The notes below the pieces were generated by a model that worked only from the letters and a program-made list of their open reading frames with translations, did not search any database and was not told the origin of the DNA. DNA of 50,354 bases from Bacteroidales bacterium (GTDB lineage: Bacteria > Bacteroidota > Bacteroidia > Bacteroidales > P3). Positions 17,845-25,873 of this stretch are shown here, piece after piece. Location of the stretch: contig JAGCOF010000008.1 of assembly GCA_017645585.1 (NCBI GenBank), positions 1 to 50,354 of the forward strand, written 5' to 3'. Positions within the stretch are counted from its first letter, which is position 1. Every line of letters begins with the position of its first letter. A program made the translations under genes and the position numbers.

Positions 17845-19511
17845 AACGCATCTTCAAGATACAAGCCTTCATCATCCTAGCCCTTAACTCTTATCTTTTA
17901 GCTCTTAACTGTCAGGAGCTCCCGCAGGGCTATTTCCGCAACCCCATGGACCACGCCATCGGCCTCTCGGCTACCTTCGCCGAGTTCCGCACGGGCCACT
18001 TCCATTCAGGCCTCGACATGCGCACCGGCGGCGCCGTAGGCAAGCCGGTCTACGCCGCGGCCGACGGCTACGTGGCACGCGTCAGCATCTCGCCCTGGGG
18101 CGGCGGCAAGATACTCTACATCAAGCACCCCAACGGCTACACCTCGGTCTATATGCACCTCAACGGCTATGCCGGCGCCATCGGCAAGGCGGTGCTCCGC
18201 GAACACTACCTCCAGAAGAGCTACAGCATCAGCAAAGTGTTCGGCCCCAACGAACTGCCCGTCAAGAAGGGACAGCTGGTAGCCTACAGCGGCAACACCG
18301 GCGGTAGCGGCGGCCCGCACCTGCACTTCGAGATACGGCGTGGCGGCGCTGCCGACCTGCACACCCACTCCACCACCGTCAACCCGCTGCACTTCGGACT
18401 GCCCTACACCGACAACATCAAGCCCGTCATCCGTGGTCTGCGCATCTATCCCGAGACCGGCGAGCCTCTTGAGGTGGGCAAGGACAACACCGTCAGCATC
18501 GACGGCCCCTTCCACCTCGGCATCTACGCCACCGACGCCGCCGAAGGGTCGACCGCCAAAAACGGCCCCGACCACGTGGAGGTCTACCTCGACGGCACGC
18601 TCTTCTTCCACTACACCACCGAAGCCGTGCCCATCGACAGCAGCCGCATGGTGAACGCGTTGCTCGACTATCCGCTTTTCGCCCGCACACGTCAGCCCTA
18701 CCTGCTGACGCGTTCCCTTCCGGGTGCCGAAGGTCCATGGGTGCCGGTGCGCATGGGCGACGGCATCTTCCGGCTCAAGGCCGGCTCGACGCACCACATC
18801 GGCGTCAAGGTCTACGACATCAAGGGCAACTGCGCCGAGCGCGTGGTGACGGTGAATATGAAAGTGGAGAGTGGGAAACGGAAGGCGGAAAGCAATGGCG
18901 TCGCCGTGAAATACGACCAACCCTTCGACCATCAACAACCCTTTTTCACCTTTCATCTATCACCTTTTACCTTATATGCCGATGACCGCCTGCATTGCGA
19001 AACCGAGGGCAAGACTGTGACCATCCAGCCTACGGTCAACGACATACCGCCGCACCAATACTACACCCTGAGCATCAAGGGGTCACTGCCGGGCGTGCCT
19101 GCCGAAAAGACAGTGGTGGCGCTTGTCTACAGAAAACCCGGCGGCATCAAATACACCGCCCACAAGACCACCCATGCCGACGGATGGCACACGGCCCAGG
19201 TGCGCGACTGGGGCGAGTTCACCCTCGCCGCCGACACCACGGCGCCTGGTGCCTACCCAATCAACTTCAAGGATTGGTCTCCCCTCAAAGGCTCCACGTT
19301 GAAGGTAAAAATTTTCGACGACCTGGCAGGAGTGGAGACCTACCATTGCTACCTCAACGGGCAGTGGATTCTGGGTGAGTACGACGGCAAGACCGCCACC
19401 GTCACCATCGACGCCAGCGGCAAGCTGAAACAAGGCACCAACCACCTGCGCGTCACCGTTACCGACGGCACCGGCAACACCACCGACAAGACCTGGGCGG
19501 TGACAAAATAG
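17841..19511 (+). CDS. Secreted M23 (LytM-type) metallopeptidase with C-terminal Ig-like domains
   Basis: Predicted peptidoglycan endopeptidase or inactive-type regulator exported to the periplasm. The M23 domain (about 30-200) keeps the zinc ligands HSGLD (H55, D59) and HLHFE (H160, H162), so it is probably active. The remainder is beta-rich with Ig-like strands and VTDGTGN near the end. The signal segment has a repetitive pattern (LALNSYLLALNC) encoded by a low-complexity repeat. Residues 341-379 contain another dispersed-repeat insertion (VESGKRKAES and FFTFHLSPFTLY). Start and upstream stop overlap as ATGA, so translation is likely coupled with the fucosidase. Confidence 0.87.
   Translation: MKRIFKIQAFIILALNSYLLALNCQELPQGYFRNPMDHAIGLSATFAEFRTGHFHSGLDMRTGGAVGKPVYAAADGYVARVSISPWGGGKILYIKHPNGYTSVYMHLNGYAGAIGKAVLREHYLQKSYSISKVFGPNELPVKKGQLVAYSGNTGGSGGPHLHFEIRRGGAADLHTHSTTVNPLHFGLPYTDNIKPVIRGLRIYPETGEPLEVGKDNTVSIDGPFHLGIYATDAAEGSTAKNGPDHVEVYLDGTLFFHYTTEAVPIDSSRMVNALLDYPLFARTRQPYLLTRSLPGAEGPWVPVRMGDGIFRLKAGSTHHIGVKVYDIKGNCAERVVTVNMKVESGKRKAESNGVAVKYDQPFDHQQPFFTFHLSPFTLYADDRLHCETEGKTVTIQPTVNDIPPHQYYTLSIKGSLPGVPAEKTVVALVYRKPGGIKYTAHKTTHADGWHTAQVRDWGEFTLAADTTAPGAYPINFKDWSPLKGSTLKVKIFDDLAGVETYHCYLNGQWILGEYDGKTATVTIDASGKLKQGTNHLRVTVTDGTGNTTDKTWAVTK
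17877..17915 (+). repeat. Low-complexity repeat forming part of the M23 signal peptide
   Basis: The words CTTAACTCTTATCTTTTAG and CTCTTAACTG make a short near-repeat that encodes LALNSYLLALNC in the hydrophobic core of the signal peptide. It is of the same general low-complexity kind as the other short repeats of this window but has a different sequence. Confidence 0.4.
18861..18974 (+). repeat. In-frame dispersed repeat inside the M23 gene
   Basis: The purine arm at 18861-18893 (GTGGAGAGTGG, AAACGGAAGGCGGAAAGC) and the pyrimidine arm at 18941-18974 (TTTTTCACCTTTCATC, CACCTTTTACC) flank about 47 bases. The left arm is the closest relative of the radA copy. The arms are roughly, not perfectly, complementary. 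The segment is translated within the beta-rich C-terminal part. Confidence 0.7.
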
Positions 19512-19516
19512 AAAAA

Positions 19517-19540
19517 GGGCTGACGCAATTGCGCCAGCCC
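19517..19540 (-). terminator. Hairpin terminator between the M23 and DUF975 genes
   Basis: GGGCTG-A-CGCAATTGCG-C-CAGCCC forms a nearly perfect palindrome between two convergent genes. On the minus strand it is followed by TTTTTC, a U-tract, so it best serves the DUF975 operon; on the plus strand the U-tract is missing. Confidence 0.7.
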
Positions 19541-19563
19541 TAACCAAAAACAAGTATCTTCTT

Positions 19564-20169
19564 TTAATTTCTGCGGGCCTTCAGTTCCTCGTAGAACTTG
19601 GCGTGCGAAGCCTCGATGTAAGGCTGCAGCCAGAGCAGGCCGATACCCAGCGTGAAGATGCAGAGGATTGCCCAGCCGATGAAGCTCAGGTCCATGCAGA
19701 AGAGTTTCCACTTGTAGCCCTTCATCATCATGCGGCTCTCATGGATGCAGTCGTCGGCATCCATCTCAGGATGGTCGTGGACAACATAAGGCGTCATGGC
19801 ATAGGAATAACTCTTGATGATGCCGGGGATGACCAACAGCAACGACCACAGGAGGACATACAGCGTATACAGCAGTGAAACGCCGAGGTAGCGGCCATAC
19901 TTGCTGAAAATACTGAATTGGTCTCCCACCATCTCGCTGCTGTCTTCACCACGCACCAAGCGCAGGAAGCACAGCATGAAGCCGAAACTAAGCGGGCAGA
20001 CTACCAGCAGACCGGCCAAGGGGATGGAACCGGCGGCGCCGCTAATGAGGGTGAACACCAGCGTGGTCAACACGGCCTGGACCCAATTGCCTTTCAGCGC
20101 ATAACGTGCCGCACGACGTATCTCCTTGTTACGCGGCATCTCTGTCATTGTTTTTTCGTTTTCTTCCAT
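19564..20169 (-). CDS. DUF975 family integral membrane protein
   Basis: A 201-residue protein with several hydrophobic segments (about 35-65, 95-120 and 160-185) and the DUF975-type features RRAARYALKGNWVQAV near the N-terminus, SLLLVIPGIIKSYSYAM in the middle and DADDCIHESRMMMKGYKWKLF near the end. The family is widespread and its role is unknown. It follows rocD by 18 bases on the same strand, so the two are likely cotranscribed, although no functional link is evident. It converges with the M23 gene across a hairpin terminator. Confidence 0.82.
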   Translation of the reverse strand: MEENEKTMTEMPRNKEIRRAARYALKGNWVQAVLTTLVFTLISGAAGSIPLAGLLVVCPLSFGFMLCFLRLVRGEDSSEMVGDQFSIFSKYGRYLGVSLLYTLYVLLWSLLLVIPGIIKSYSYAMTPYVVHDHPEMDADDCIHESRMMMKGYKWKLFCMDLSFIGWAILCIFTLGIGLLWLQPYIEASHAKFYEELKARRN

Positions 20170-20187
20170 TGTCTGTATGGTTTAAAA

Positions 20188-21408
20188 TCATTCAAACGAC
20201 TTGATGGCCTCCTTGATGAGCTCCATGGCCTCGCGCAACTGCTCCTCGGTGATGCACAGCGGGGGAGCGAAGCGGATGATGTGCTGGTGGGTGGGTTTGG
20301 CCAGCACGCCGAGGTCGCGCATCTTCAGGCACACGTCCCAAGCCTCCTTGCCGTTGTGGGGCTTGATGATGATAGCGTTGAGCAGGCCCTTGCCACGCAC
20401 CTTCTCAATCATCGGGCTCTTGAAGTTGGTCATCTCCTCGCGGAAGATCTTGCCGAGGCGCTCGGCGTTCTCCATCAGGTGCTCGTCCTTGATCACCTGC
20501 AGGGCGGCGATGGAGACCTTGGCGGCGATGGGGTTGCCACCGAAGGTGGAGCCATGCTCACCGGGCTTGATGTTGAGCATAATGTCGTCGTCGGCCAACA
20601 CAGCGCTGACGGGCATCACGCCGCCACCGAGGGCCTTGCCGAGGATGAGCAGGTCGGGACGCACGCCTTCGTGGTCGCAGGCCAGCATCTTGCCGGTACG
20701 GGCAATGCCACACTGCACCTCGTCGGCCATGAACAGCACGTTGTATTTCTTGCAGATATCATAGCATTTCTTCAGGTAACCCTCGTCGGGCACATAGACA
20801 CCGGCCTCGCCCTGGATGGGCTCCACCAGGAAGCCGGCCACCTTCTTGCCGTGCTCGGCCAGGCATTTCTCCAGCGCGTCGGGGTCGTTATAGGGGATGC
20901 GCAGGAAGCCGGGAGTCATGGGGCCGTAGTTGGCATAGCTCTCGGGGTCGTTGCTCATGGTGATGATGGTGATGGTGCGGCCGTGGAAGTTACCTTCGCA
21001 GCAGACAATCATCACTTCGTCGTTGGGGATGCCTTTCTTCACCACACCCCAGCGGCGGGCCAGCTTCAGGGCTGTCTCGTCGGCCTCGGCACCGGTGTTC
21101 ATGGGCAGCACTTTGTCATAGCCGAAATACTCGGTGACATACTTCTCCCACTCACCCAGGCAGTTGTTGTAGAAAGCGCGGCTGCTGAGGGTCAGCTCGT
21201 GAGCCTGGTCACACATGGCCTTGACAATCTTCGGGTGGCAGTGGCCTTGGTTGACGGCACTATAGGCCGACAGGAAGTCGAAGTATTTCTTGCCTTCGCA
21301 GTCCCACACGAAAGCGCCCTCACCTTTGGCGAGAACGACAGGTAGCGGATGATAGTTATGGGCGCCATATTTGGCTTCCATCTCCATGAATTGTTCTGAT
21401 TTTGTCAT
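20188..21408 (-). CDS. rocD: Ornithine--oxo-acid transaminase
   Basis: A PLP enzyme that converts ornithine and 2-oxoglutarate to glutamate semialdehyde and glutamate, linking arginine/ornithine breakdown with proline synthesis. The 406 residues include [19 protein letters not shown] at the N-terminus, [16 protein letters not shown] (PLP phosphate site), [29 protein letters not shown] and the PLP lysine in [10 protein letters not shown]. The combination of [10 protein letters not shown] and [12 protein letters not shown] is typical of ornithine aminotransferase rather than acetylornithine aminotransferase. Length is normal. It precedes the DUF975 gene. Confidence 0.94.
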   Translation of the reverse strand: MTKSEQFMEMEAKYGAHNYHPLPVVLAKGEGAFVWDCEGKKYFDFLSAYSAVNQGHCHPKIVKAMCDQAHELTLSSRAFYNNCLGEWEKYVTEYFGYDKVLPMNTGAEADETALKLARRWGVVKKGIPNDEVMIVCCEGNFHGRTITIITMSNDPESYANYGPMTPGFLRIPYNDPDALEKCLAEHGKKVAGFLVEPIQGEAGVYVPDEGYLKKCYDICKKYNVLFMADEVQCGIARTGKMLACDHEGVRPDLLILGKALGGGVMPVSAVLADDDIMLNIKPGEHGSTFGGNPIAAKVSIAALQVIKDEHLMENAERLGKIFREEMTNFKSPMIEKVRGKGLLNAIIIKPHNGKEAWDVCLKMRDLGVLAKPTHQHIIRFAPPLCITEEQLREAMELIKEAIKSFE

Positions 21409-21467
21409 AGTTGTATCTGTTTATACTATTAATTATTGTTATTCAAACACAGGGGCAAACACCCTTC

Positions 21468-22001
21468 TTATTTCTGGACGAGCCTTACGGAGCCAGCGTT
21501 GCATTGGCGGTTATTGAACATGCCTACGGTGCCTGCATCGAAGCGCAGTATCCATGCATCGGTCGAACCGTTGGCCGTAGAAGACCAATAGAAGCCGCAG
21601 AAGCTGACCTCGTATATCTCACCATTGCAACCGCGGTAGCCCGGCGCATTCAATATGATATGCTTCCCGTTAGGACCGGTAACCTTATAGCCCTTCTCTG
21701 TCCATTCCCACTGACATTCAGTCTTGAGTTCGTTCAGCTGATCCTTTGAGGGCATCATGCTTCCCAAAGCGGCGATGGCCTCTTCATAGGTATAGAAGCC
21801 AAAATCGGGGTCATTGGGGTTTATCTCGTTCTCGCTTTTCCACTTCGTGCCACTCGGGAGGCCTAAATCAACGCAACCCTCCAGCACTGTCGAGCCCGAC
21901 TGATCATCCGAACTCACAGGCCTCTCCTTCGTGCAACCTTGTATTACACAAATCATTATCACCATCAGAGGCACCAAGCCGAATAAAGAAAACCTTTTCA
22001 T
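21468..22001 (-). CDS. FISUMP-domain lipoprotein
   Basis: A small secreted lipoprotein of 177 residues. The signal ends in a lipobox (VIQGC, C23). The rest is a FISUMP-type domain with VDLGLPSGTKWKSEN, TYEEAIAALG, MPSKDQLNEL, YRGCNGE, GFYWSST and SVRLVQK. Such domains are abundant on Bacteroidota and Fibrobacter surface proteins; their function is unknown. The ATG at 22001 is chosen because it begins the signal peptide; the longer frame to 22046 runs across the promoter. A good promoter lies 33 bases upstream, so the gene probably forms its own unit or leads into rocD (59-base gap). Confidence 0.85.
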   Translation of the reverse strand: MKRFSLFGLVPLMVIMICVIQGCTKERPVSSDDQSGSTVLEGCVDLGLPSGTKWKSENEINPNDPDFGFYTYEEAIAALGSMMPSKDQLNELKTECQWEWTEKGYKVTGPNGKHIILNAPGYRGCNGEIYEVSFCGFYWSSTANGSTDAWILRFDAGTVGMFNNRQCNAGSVRLVQK

Positions 22002-22033
22002 ATTTTCCAATCTTTTTGCTTTCAAATCCGCTG

Positions 22034-22064
22034 CAAAGATACACATTATTTTTCAACGGGCAAA
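22034..22064 (-). promoter_or_regulatory. Promoter of the FISUMP lipoprotein gene (TTTG-N19-TATCTTTG)
   Basis: On the minus strand TTTG (22064-22061) is followed by exactly 19 bases and TATCTTTG (22041-22034), a perfect match to the Bacteroidota consensus, located 33 bases before the ATG. Confidence 0.78.
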
Positions 22065-22118
22065 ATTATTTTGCATGCGGCACACTATTTCACGGCATTA
22101 CAGCGTTATCGGTTCTAA

Positions 22119-23798
22119 ATGAGTAACAACGATAACAACGTCTTACAAGTATCCAACTTGACGGTCGCCTTCAGTGGCAGGACCGTGGTGGAGGACATCA
22201 ACTACACGTTGCAGCAGGGCCGCACCCTCGGCATCGTGGGCGAAAGCGGCAGCGGCAAGAGCGTCAGCAGCCTGGCCCTAATGGGACTGCTGCCCAAGCA
22301 GGCCACCGTCAGTGGGAGCGCGCTGCTCAACGGCACCGAACTGCTCACGCTCGATGAGGCCGGTTTCCGTAACATCCGCGGACAGCGCATCAGCATGATA
22401 TTCCAGGAGCCCATGACCTCGCTCAACCCCGTGCAGAAATGCGGCGAGCAGGTGCTGGAGATGTGGAGGACGGAGAACAGAGAACGGAAAGCGGAGGGCA
22501 GGCAGCGAGTGATCGACCTCTTCAAGGAGGTGCTCCTCCCCCGCCCCGAAAAGATATTTGACAGTTACCCGCACGAGCTCAGCGGCGGCCAGAAGCAGCG
22601 CGTGATGATTGCCATGGCCCTCATCAATCACCCCGACATACTTATCGCCGACGAGCCCACCACAGCCCTCGACGTAACGGTCCAGAAGACCATCCTCGAA
22701 CTGCTGCGCGACCTACAACGCAAGCACGGCATCAGCATCATATTCATCAGCCACGACCTCGGCGTCATCAGCCAGATAGCCGACGACATCCTGGTCATGT
22801 ACCGCGGCCACATGGTGGAGCAAGGCCCTGCCTCCGAGATACTGCACAATCCGCGCGAGCCCTACACCAAAGGTCTTCTGGCCTGCCGACCACCAATGGA
22901 CAGCCACCCCCGACGCCTGCCGACGGTGGAAGAATATCTTGAAGGCGAAAAGCCAAAGATGAAAGATGAAACAATTGCCATAAAGAAGGAAACTGACCGC
23001 TCACCCCTCTTCACCGTCAAGGACCTGACCGTCACCTACACCCTCAAGCGCAGCCTCTTCGGCAAGCCCTTGCAGACACTGAAGGGTGTCGACGGCATCA
23101 ACTTCGACATCATGGAGGGCGAGACCCTCGGCCTCGTGGGCGAAAGCGGCTGCGGCAAGAGCACCCTCGGCCGCGCCTTGCTGCGCCTCATCGACCACAG
23201 CGACGGCAGCGTCAGCTACCGCGGCCGCTCGCTCGACACCCTCAGCACCAAAGAGATGCGCGCCCTGCGCCCCAAGCTGCAGATTATCTTCCAGGACCCC
23301 TATTCCTCTCTCAACCCAAGAATAACAATAGGCGAGGCGATAGCCGAGCCACTCAAAGTGCATCGGAGTATTCTGAATAATCAGAGTAATCCGACGACTC
23401 CAAGAAACACTGTCACAGAGCTCATGCAGCAGGTAGGCCTCTCGCCCGACTGGTACAACCGCTACCCGCACGAGCTCAGCGGTGGCCAGCGCCAGCGCGT
23501 CTGCATCGCCCGCGCCCTCATCCTGCAACCTGAGCTGGTGGTGTGCGACGAGAGCGTGTCGGCCCTCGACGTCAGCGTCCAGGCTCAAGTGCTCAATCTG
23601 CTCAACGACCTTAAGGAGCACTACAGCTTCACCTACCTCTTCATCACCCACGACCTGGGCGTCGTGCACTACATGGCCGACCGCATCATGGTGATGCAAA
23701 AAGGAAAGGTCGTCGAAAGCGGTACTCCCGACGACCTGTTCAACCATCCGCAGACGGACTACACCCGTACACTGCTGGATGCCATTCCAAGAATTTAG
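22119..23798 (+). CDS. Peptide ABC transporter ATP-binding protein, OppD-OppF fusion
   Basis: Two ATPase domains of an oligopeptide/dipeptide importer in one 559-residue chain. Domain 1 (about 8-260) has Walker A GESGSGKS (41-48), signature LSGGQKQR and Walker [13 protein letters not shown]. Domain 2 (about 300-555) has Walker A GESGCGKS, signature LSGGQRQR and [11 protein letters not shown]. Each ends with the peptide-transporter tail ([16 protein letters not shown]). No permease or binding-protein genes are adjacent, so the partners must lie elsewhere. Residues 117-129 ([13 protein letters not shown]) fall at a variable loop and are encoded by a purine-rich repeat like those in radA. The linker ([18 protein letters not shown]) is also low-complexity. 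Confidence 0.93.
   Translation: MSNNDNNVLQVSNLTVAFSGRTVVEDINYTLQQGRTLGIVGESGSGKSVSSLALMGLLPKQATVSGSALLNGTELLTLDEAGFRNIRGQRISMIFQEPMTSLNPVQKCGEQVLEMWRTENRERKAEGRQRVIDLFKEVLLPRPEKIFDSYPHELSGGQKQRVMIAMALINHPDILIADEPTTALDVTVQKTILELLRDLQRKHGISIIFISHDLGVISQIADDILVMYRGHMVEQGPASEILHNPREPYTKGLLACRPPMDSHPRRLPTVEEYLEGEKPKMKDETIAIKKETDRSPLFTVKDLTVTYTLKRSLFGKPLQTLKGVDGINFDIMEGETLGLVGESGCGKSTLGRALLRLIDHSDGSVSYRGRSLDTLSTKEMRALRPKLQIIFQDPYSSLNPRITIGEAIAEPLKVHRSILNNQSNPTTPRNTVTELMQQVGLSPDWYNRYPHELSGGQRQRVCIARALILQPELVVCDESVSALDVSVQAQVLNLLNDLKEHYSFTYLFITHDLGVVHYMADRIMVMQKGKVVESGTPDDLFNHPQTDYTRTLLDAIPRI
22464..22505 (+). repeat. In-frame purine-rich repeat inside the oppDF fusion gene
   Basis: Purine-rich run with GGACGGAGAACAGAG and AACGGAAAGCGGAGGG, sharing AACGGAAAGCGGA-type words with the M23 and GH29 copies. 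It encodes [13 protein letters not shown] at a loop where orthologues vary. This is the weakest of the purine-class copies because the ordinary coding sequence there is also Lys/Glu/Arg-rich. Confidence 0.5.
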
Positions 23799-23805
23799 TC
23801 TATAA

Positions 23806-23859
23806 TTTAAGCTGTGAGCTTCAAGCAGGCTGATGCTTACTTAAAACTCACAGCTTAAA
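23806..23859. terminator. Inverted repeat between oppDF and the DksA-like gene (likely bidirectional terminator)
   Basis: TTTAAGCTGTGAG (23806-23818) and CTCACAGCTTAAA (23847-23859) are perfect 13-base inverted copies separated by 28 bases, between convergent stops. A second direct copy of AAAACTCACAGC follows at 23857-23868. The long loop and lack of a U-tract make classical termination uncertain; the sequence style matches the other low-complexity repeats. Confidence 0.5.
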
Positions 23860-23872
23860 ACTCACAGCCATT

Positions 23873-24277
23873 CTACCGGCGCTTCTTGCTAGCCTCCTTG
23901 GCCTCGACGGTCATGGTGGCGTGCGGCACAATCATCAGACGCTCCTTGGGGATGAGCTTGCCTGTGGCCTGGCAGATGCCGTAGGTGCCGTTCTCAATAC
24001 GTATGAGGGCGGCGCGCAGGTCACGGATAAACTTCTGCTGACGGGCCGCAAGCTTCTGGTTCTCTTCCTTGAGCAGCACATTGCTGCCCTCCTCGAGGGT
24101 CTTGAAGGTGGGAGCGGTGTCGCTGACATCATTCTCGCTGCCGGCCACAGCCTGCTGCAGCATCTCCAGGTCCTTCTCGGCCTTGGCTATCTTGTCAAGT
24201 ATCAATTCTTTGAATTCCTGCAACTCCTCGGGGGAATAGCGGTTCTTTTCCACTGCGGGGGCTTTTTTCTTCTCCAT
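23873..24277 (-). CDS. DksA/TraR family transcriptional regulator
   Basis: A 134-residue protein with an N-terminal coiled-coil (about 15-85) and the C-terminal DksA/TraR block GTYGICQATGKLIPKERL followed by VPHATMTVEAK. In E. coli, DksA binds RNA polymerase and modulates transcription in the stringent response. The zinc-finger block here keeps only one cysteine (GICQATG), as in the Bacteroidota branch of the family, so zinc binding is doubtful. The C-terminus is basic (SKKRR). It converges with oppDF. A TAACTTTG element at 24304-24297 lies 20 bases before the ATG and may be its -7 promoter element. Confidence 0.87.
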   Translation of the reverse strand: MEKKKAPAVEKNRYSPEELQEFKELILDKIAKAEKDLEMLQQAVAGSENDVSDTAPTFKTLEEGSNVLLKEENQKLAARQQKFIRDLRAALIRIENGTYGICQATGKLIPKERLMIVPHATMTVEAKEASKKRR

Positions 24278-24337
24278 GGCGGTCCTAATTTTTTTGCAAA
24301 GTTATACAATATTATTTAATCCCTGGGGAAAATTATT

Positions 24338-24877
24338 TTAACACTGATTGTTGATATCGCCAAGATACAAGTCTATCAATCCATTAGGTGCCGTGATGAA
24401 GATAGTTTTTAACTTTCTGTCCACCTTGTCGATGACTGGGTCAATGACGGGAACGAGCACCTCGGTGCCGTTTTTCATAATCTGAAACAGCGGCTGAGCG
24501 GGATACTCAATCACCTGCTCGATAGTGCCGATGTCGCCGTAGACGCTGTCAACCACACGGAAACCCACCACCTCGTGGAAGTAGAACTTGTTGCCGTCGA
24601 GCTTGGGCAGCAGGTCGAGCGGCAGATACAGGTCACGGCCGCAGAGGGCGGCGGCCTGCTCGGGCGCGAGGTCCTCGAAGGTAACCACGGCCTTGTTGCC
24701 GTTCAGGCTGTCGATGTGGAAGAAATAGGGCACCAACTGCCCCTTGACCTCCACAAAGGCCGAGTCGAGCTCCGCGTAGTCCTCCGGCTCGTCCACGTCC
24801 AAAAACAGCATCACCTGACCCTTCACGCCCCACGGCTTGGTCACCCGTCCCAGACAATAGCAATCCTTGATTTCCAT
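24338..24877 (-). CDS. rimM: Ribosome maturation factor RimM
   Basis: RimM assists maturation of the 30S subunit head, where it contacts S19. The 179 residues have the N-terminal RimM barrel (CYCLGRVTKPWGVKGQV, FEDLAPEQAAALCGRDLYLP) and the PRC-barrel part (YFHEVVGFRVVDSVYGDIG, LFQIMKNGTEVLVPVID). Length is normal. It lies downstream of rpsP on the same strand, the classical pairing, but is separated from it by 111 bases that contain a strong hairpin terminator. It may therefore depend on readthrough or on its own promoter. Confidence 0.95.
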   Translation of the reverse strand: MEIKDCYCLGRVTKPWGVKGQVMLFLDVDEPEDYAELDSAFVEVKGQLVPYFFHIDSLNGNKAVVTFEDLAPEQAAALCGRDLYLPLDLLPKLDGNKFYFHEVVGFRVVDSVYGDIGTIEQVIEYPAQPLFQIMKNGTEVLVPVIDPVIDKVDRKLKTIFITAPNGLIDLYLGDINNQC

Positions 24878-24925
24878 AACATTTTGGATAACGGAAAGAG
24901 AAACTTATTATTGCCCCGGACCGAA

Positions 24926-24967
24926 ACAAAAAAATTAAGAACCATGCCAAGCATGATTCTTAATTTT
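24926..24967 (-). terminator. Strong intrinsic terminator/attenuator between rpsP and rimM
   Basis: On the minus strand AAATTAAGAATCATG pairs with CATGGTTCTTAATTT around the loop CTTGG and is followed by a run of T (TTTTTTTG). This is a textbook rho-independent terminator 22 bases after the rpsP stop and upstream of rimM. Confidence 0.82.
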
Positions 24968-24988
24968 CATTTACTAATTCCAAACCGA

Positions 24989-25540
24989 TTAGGCCTCGGC
25001 AGGAGCCTCGGTCTCGGCAGCGGCCTCACCGTTCTCGGCGGCTTCGGCCTCGGCCTTGGCGGCAGCAGCGGCCTCAGCGGCAGCCTGGCGCTTGGCGGCA
25101 ATGGCGGCAGCCTTGGTCTCGTTGGCCTTCTTCTCAGCCTCCATACGGGCCTTGCGGGTGTTGCGGGCGTCGTTCTCGACGTCGCTCTTCTTGCTGTTGA
25201 TTTTGGCTTCTTTGGCCTGGAGCCACTCGTTGAAGCGCACATCGGCCGTCTCCTGGCTGATGGCACCTTTCTCGACGCCAATCTGGAGGTGGCGGCGGAG
25301 CAGGACTCCCTTGTAGGACAGTATGCGACGCACGGTGTCGCTCGGTTGGGCACCATTCTTCACCCATTCGACGGCGCGGTCGAAGTTCAGGTCGATGGTG
25401 GCGGGGTTGGTCAGCGGATTGTAGGTGCCAAGCTTCTCGATAAATCTTCCATCACGAGGTGCACGACCATCCGCAACAACGATGTGGTAGAAGGGTTGGT
25501 TCTTCTTACCATGACGCTGCAATCTAATTCTTGCTGGCAT
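24989..25540 (-). CDS. rpsP: 30S ribosomal protein S16
   Basis: S16 is a primary assembly protein of the small ribosomal subunit. The first ~90 residues are canonical ([62 protein letters not shown]). The remaining ~90 residues form an Ala/Glu/Lys-rich extension (e.g. [15 protein letters not shown]), seen as a longer S16 in Bacteroidota compared with about 80-90 residues in E. coli. A perfect promoter (25594-25624) lies upstream and a strong terminator downstream, so it can act as a single-gene unit with partial readthrough to rimM. Confidence 0.97.
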   Translation of the reverse strand: MPARIRLQRHGKKNQPFYHIVVADGRAPRDGRFIEKLGTYNPLTNPATIDLNFDRAVEWVKNGAQPSDTVRRILSYKGVLLRRHLQIGVEKGAISQETADVRFNEWLQAKEAKINSKKSDVENDARNTRKARMEAEKKANETKAAAIAAKRQAAAEAAAAAKAEAEAAENGEAAAETEAPAEA

Positions 25541-25593
25541 AATTGCTTAATTTTTAATTGTTTATTAATACTTTGCTGTTAAATAACAGACTG

Positions 25594-25624
25594 CAAAGAT
25601 ACAACTATTTCCGAAACTGACAAA
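25594..25624 (-). promoter_or_regulatory. rpsP promoter (TTTG-N19-TATCTTTG)
   Basis: On the minus strand TTTG (25624-25621) lies exactly 19 bases before TATCTTTG (25601-25594), a perfect match to the Bacteroidota consensus, 53 bases upstream of the rpsP ATG. Confidence 0.78.
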
Positions 25625-25689
25625 ATTTTTTTTCAATTCACACCGTCGACAGACAGCCGCCTCGGGGACAGTTGGAGGCCCTCTTGCCC

Positions 25690-25744
25690 CCTACCAAGAA
25701 CCTACCAAGAACTTCCCAAGGACTTCCCATCGACTTCCCATCGA
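25690..25744 (+). repeat. 11-bp tandem array, units CCTACCAAGAA and CTTCCCATCGA
   Basis: Five exact 11-base units: CCTACCAAGAA twice (25690, 25701), CTTCCCAAGGA (25712) and CTTCCCATCGA twice (25723, 25734), with a sixth, diverged unit beginning CTACCAC at 25745. The period equals that of the arrays at 16246 and 33617, but the unit sequence is different. Confidence 0.85.
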
Positions 25745-25759
25745 CTACCACGGTGGTAG
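25745..25759. promoter_or_regulatory. Near-perfect palindrome CTACCAC-G-GTGGTAG
   Basis: Seven-base inverted arms around one central base, at the downstream end of the 11-bp array and 115 bases before the GlmM-like ATG. The symmetry would suit a dimeric DNA-binding protein, or it may simply close the array. Confidence 0.4.
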
Positions 25760-25873
25760 TATACATGTCGTATAACTGTCTCAAAACAAGCATTTCAAAG
25801 TTTTTCTCCTTTCGGCATACTTTTTTTGCTTTTTTTCCGTTACCCAATCATCTGAAATTAAACAAGAAAAACT

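Larger units (their letters stand above)
25541..25873. other. Divergent intergenic region between rpsP and the GlmM-like gene
   Basis: About 330 bases without a supported gene. From left to right it holds the rpsP leader and promoter (25594-25624), an 11-bp tandem array (25690-25744), a near-palindrome (25745-25759) and about 110 bases of AT- and T-rich leader before the GlmM-like ATG. No clear promoter for the plus-strand gene is visible. Confidence 0.65.

Noticed and set aside
18006-18956. 316-residue open frame on the minus strand
   Set aside because: Shadow of the M23 peptidase; composition of low-complexity V, G, A and H residues typical of antisense GC-rich frames.
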